Shown here in pieces: positions 6,741 to 7,769 of a stretch of 7,769 nucleotides of DNA. Origin of the DNA: Deltaproteobacteria bacterium (GTDB lineage Bacteria > Myxococcota > UBA796 > SXON01); NCBI GenBank assembly GCA_947483545.1, contig CANKNP010000258.1, positions 1 through 7,769 of the forward strand, written 5' to 3'. A program made the translations under genes and the position numbers. The notes beneath the pieces are model-generated. The model saw only the letters and a list, made by a program, of their open reading frames with translations. It ran no database searches and was not told where the DNA came from. Position 1 is the stretch's first letter. Each line of letters begins with the position of its first letter.

Positions 6741-6800
6741 GACGCGACACCCATAGGGAATTTTGCGGGAAATCCTACCTCGGGCCGCTGGCGCGAGATA

Positions 6801-6804
6801 GGAG
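6801..6804 (+). promoter_or_regulatory. Ribosome binding site of the RAYT-like gene
   Basis: GGAG (in ATAGGAGAACAG) sits five bases before ATG 6810 and is the clearest Shine-Dalgarno in the window. It selects 6810 over the far upstream in-frame starts; a second ATG at 6816 is less well spaced. Confidence 0.6.
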
Positions 6805-6809
6805 AACAG

Positions 6810-7640
6810 ATGAACATGATTTCATCCAAACTATCGTGCCTTCACGGAACTCCTGACGTTGGCTTCCAGCTCGTGCTGCGCCTTTCAGGCAGCCCAGTAC
6901 TGTGCCCCGACGCGGCATCACGGCGGGGATTCGCGCGGGTCGTGCTGGCCGTTGGCAAGGATCGTGGCCTCATCGCGTTCGGTGCGGCTGACACACACGG
7001 ACACATCCTCACGATTGCGGATCGCACGGTGGCCGGCGAACTGGCCCAAGCCGTCGAGGTCGCGCTGCACCGGGTCCTGCCGTCAACTGCGCGATTTCTA
7101 CCCGTGGACATCACCCCCGTCACCGACCAGCCCCACTTGGTCCACTGCTTTCGGTACGTTCAGCGCAATGCCGCCCACCACGGCGTCCTGGACCCGTTGG
7201 CCACCGAGGCATCGAGCACCCACGATCTCCTCGGCCTGCGCTGCATCTCACCTTGGCTCGGCGCGCGGGTCCGATCCGCGCTCCCCCGCACGCACCGGGA
7301 CGAGCTCACCGCCCTCTTGGGGATGCCAAGCCTGGCGCTGACCGGAGAACCAACCCCGGCGACCCTGGCTCAAGCGGCGGCCGCGGTCATCGGGCGCGCG
7401 GAGCTGAAAGGCGAGGACCGGATGGCCGTTGATGCGCGGGTCGCGGCTGTCGCGTTGGTCAAAGAGACGTGGCGGTTCGAGGAGATTGCTCGCTCCCTTG
7501 GGACGGGGGTGCGGACGGTTCAGCGGTACGCGCTGCGCGCACCTCGCCCCTATCTGTTGGCTTGCCTGCGTCGGCATCTCGCGTGGGTGAACGCTGCGGC
7601 GGCGGTCCCCGATCCGCTCCTGACGCGTCGGACGGGCTGA
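6810..7640 (+). CDS. RAYT/IS200-like Y1 (HUH) transposase with C-terminal helix-turn-helix
   Basis: 276 aa. HUH-type Y1 enzymes nick single-stranded DNA at hairpins through a tyrosine; the REP-associated subgroup (RAYT) acts on REP sequences. The first 127 residues follow this fold: a beta strand (GFQLVLRLSG), DTHGHIL at 61-67 carrying the H-x-H metal motif (H63, H65), and HCFRYVQRNAAHHGVL at 112-127. There the RYV..N pattern places the likely catalytic Tyr at 116, as in 'RYIxxNPVRAG' of RAYTs. Residues about 218-243 (RFEEIARSLGTGVRTVQRY) form a helix-turn-helix, an added DNA-binding part. ATG 6810 has GGAG at 6801-6804, five bases before it; the open frame upstream lies in repeat and FGE DNA and is not part of the gene. 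The middle of the HUH is Gly rather than a bulky hydrophobic, and NP of the Tyr motif is NA, so activity is uncertain. The frame is intact. Family assigned by motif, without a search. Confidence 0.75.
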   Translation: MNMISSKLSCLHGTPDVGFQLVLRLSGSPVLCPDAASRRGFARVVLAVGKDRGLIAFGAADTHGHILTIADRTVAGELAQAVEVALHRVLPSTARFLPVDITPVTDQPHLVHCFRYVQRNAAHHGVLDPLATEASSTHDLLGLRCISPWLGARVRSALPRTHRDELTALLGMPSLALTGEPTPATLAQAAAAVIGRAELKGEDRMAVDARVAAVALVKETWRFEEIARSLGTGVRTVQRYALRAPRPYLLACLRRHLAWVNAAAAVPDPLLTRRTG

Positions 7641-7644
7641 CCCG

Positions 7645-7685
7645 GCGTCATCGTTGGGGTCGGTGCCGTTCACCACGCCCCGACG
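7645..7685. repeat. REP-like hairpin unit, right-side copy
   Basis: Shares GCGTCATCGTTGGGGTC exactly with the left array. It folds as CGTTGGGG (7652-7659) with CCCCGACG (7678-7685, one G-T pair), with an inner GGTG/CACC stem (7662-7665 / 7671-7674). It starts five bases after the TGA of the transposase-like gene, so it could also end that transcript. The inner stem differs from the left copies by paired changes (GTGG/CCAC versus GGTG/CACC), so pairing is kept. Confidence 0.85.
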
Positions 7686-7699
7686 CGGGAGTACCCGCG
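7684..7699. terminator. Perfect GC hairpin after the RAYT-like gene
   Basis: CGCGGG-AGTA-CCCGCG is a perfect 6-bp stem with a 4-base loop, followed by GC-rich sequence rather than a T tract. It could be a Rho-type or structural stop, or the outer end of the element. Two further perfect hairpins follow: GGCGC-AA-GCGCC (7731-7742) and GCTGGC-TC-GCCAGC (7755-7768). No gene is visible from 7641 to the window end. Confidence 0.35.
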
Positions 7700-7769
7700 C
7701 CGGGGGCCCCAGCAACTTGCGAGGTTCCAAGGCGCAAGCGCCGAAGCTGGCTGCGCTGGCTCGCCAGCC

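Larger units (their letters stand above)
4486..6756 (+). pseudogene. Exported MopE-repeat / FGE-domain lipoprotein gene, frameshifted twice and truncated by a repeat element
   Basis: Starting at ATG 4486, the product has a signal peptide (MQLLRSVVAPSLLSLLALSM) and a lipobox-like ATSC, so it should be a surface or periplasmic lipoprotein. The same frame stops at 4759-4761, but removing one G from the GGGG at 4567-4570 moves translation into the frame that is clearly coding to about 5179 (TLNLPTLVLYDVDGDL to GVRTDLLLYGVAGPQLD). Adding one base to CCC 5179-5181 returns it to the first frame (VLEISAGFQLDAGVNLDIID), which then runs through Asp/Cys MopE-type repeats and an FGE-sulfatase domain. The FGE domain stops at WNNDW (6543). 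From there to TAG 6754-6756 the codons are 52-bp repeat DNA and encode an artificial tail. The C-terminal FGE part (normally with RGGSW and a GFR-type end) is absent. ATG 4486 is preceded by an in-frame TGA at 4441; the only GGAG (4464-4467) is too far upstream. The indels could be real or assembly errors; the truncation looks real. Confidence 0.8.
6542..7699 (+). mobile_element. Putative REP/RAYT-type element inserted in the FGE gene
   Basis: Layout: four tandem REP-like hairpin units, a Y1 (HUH) transposase-like gene, then one more unit starting 5 bases past the stop codon. This is the classical arrangement of RAYT genes flanked by REP sequences. Left and right units share the exact 17-mer GCGTCATCGTTGGGGTC (6583-6599 and 7645-7661). 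The left boundary falls at the point where the FGE domain loses homology (after TGG 6541-6543). The right boundary is uncertain: the hairpin CGCGGG-AGTA-CCCGCG (7684-7699) may belong to the element, and the missing FGE part is not found in the remaining 70 bases. Confidence 0.65.

Noticed and set aside
6542..6756. C-terminal tail of the FGE protein (GQWRSPPPTM and following) as a genuine domain
   Set aside because: These codons are the 52-bp repeat DNA read in shifting frames and carry no FGE motifs.

Overview
This is a high-GC window, probably from an uncultured myxobacterium-like bacterium (Myxococcota). That placement is inference. It rests on the GC-rich third positions, a secreted lipoprotein joining MopE-type Asp/Cys repeats to a formylglycine-generating-enzyme (FGE/SUMF1-like) domain, and a zinc-ribbon/HEPN-like protein with TPR-type sequence. 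No rRNA, tRNA, CRISPR array or plasmid/phage replication gene was seen.

Left part (1-1567): a minus-strand gene starts at 1205 and runs off the left edge. It encodes an N-terminal CPDC/CEEC zinc ribbon and a helical region with an RNKNAAH (HEPN-like) motif. It then reaches the approach to an expected NTPase domain, but near 105-120 the good coding frame changes and the last 39 codons read as a TPR repeat in another frame. Upstream of this gene, at 1284-1500, is an array of 52-bp hairpin-forming direct repeats.

Centre (1568-3907): a complete minus-strand pheT (phenylalanyl-tRNA synthetase beta subunit, 779 aa) has no pheS next to it. A 20-bp identical sequence containing a small hairpin lies just beyond each end of the gene in the same orientation. 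Between 3970 and 4485 there is no confident gene, only a possible decayed FG-GAP-like remnant on the minus strand.

Right part (4486-7769): a plus-strand lipoprotein gene starts with a signal peptide, continues through an unrecognised exported domain and Asp/Cys MopE-type repeats, and ends in an FGE domain. It carries two opposite single-base frameshifts, near 4567-4570 and 5179-5181. Its FGE domain is cut off at 6543 by a second 52-bp hairpin repeat array (6542-6740). That array is followed by an intact IS200/RAYT-like Y1 (HUH) transposase gene (6810-7640) with an extra C-terminal helix-turn-helix, and by one further repeat copy immediately after its stop codon. The arrangement repeats - RAYT-like gene - repeat looks like a REP/RAYT-type element that entered and broke the FGE gene. 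This is the most notable structure in the window. Further GC-rich hairpins fill the right edge.
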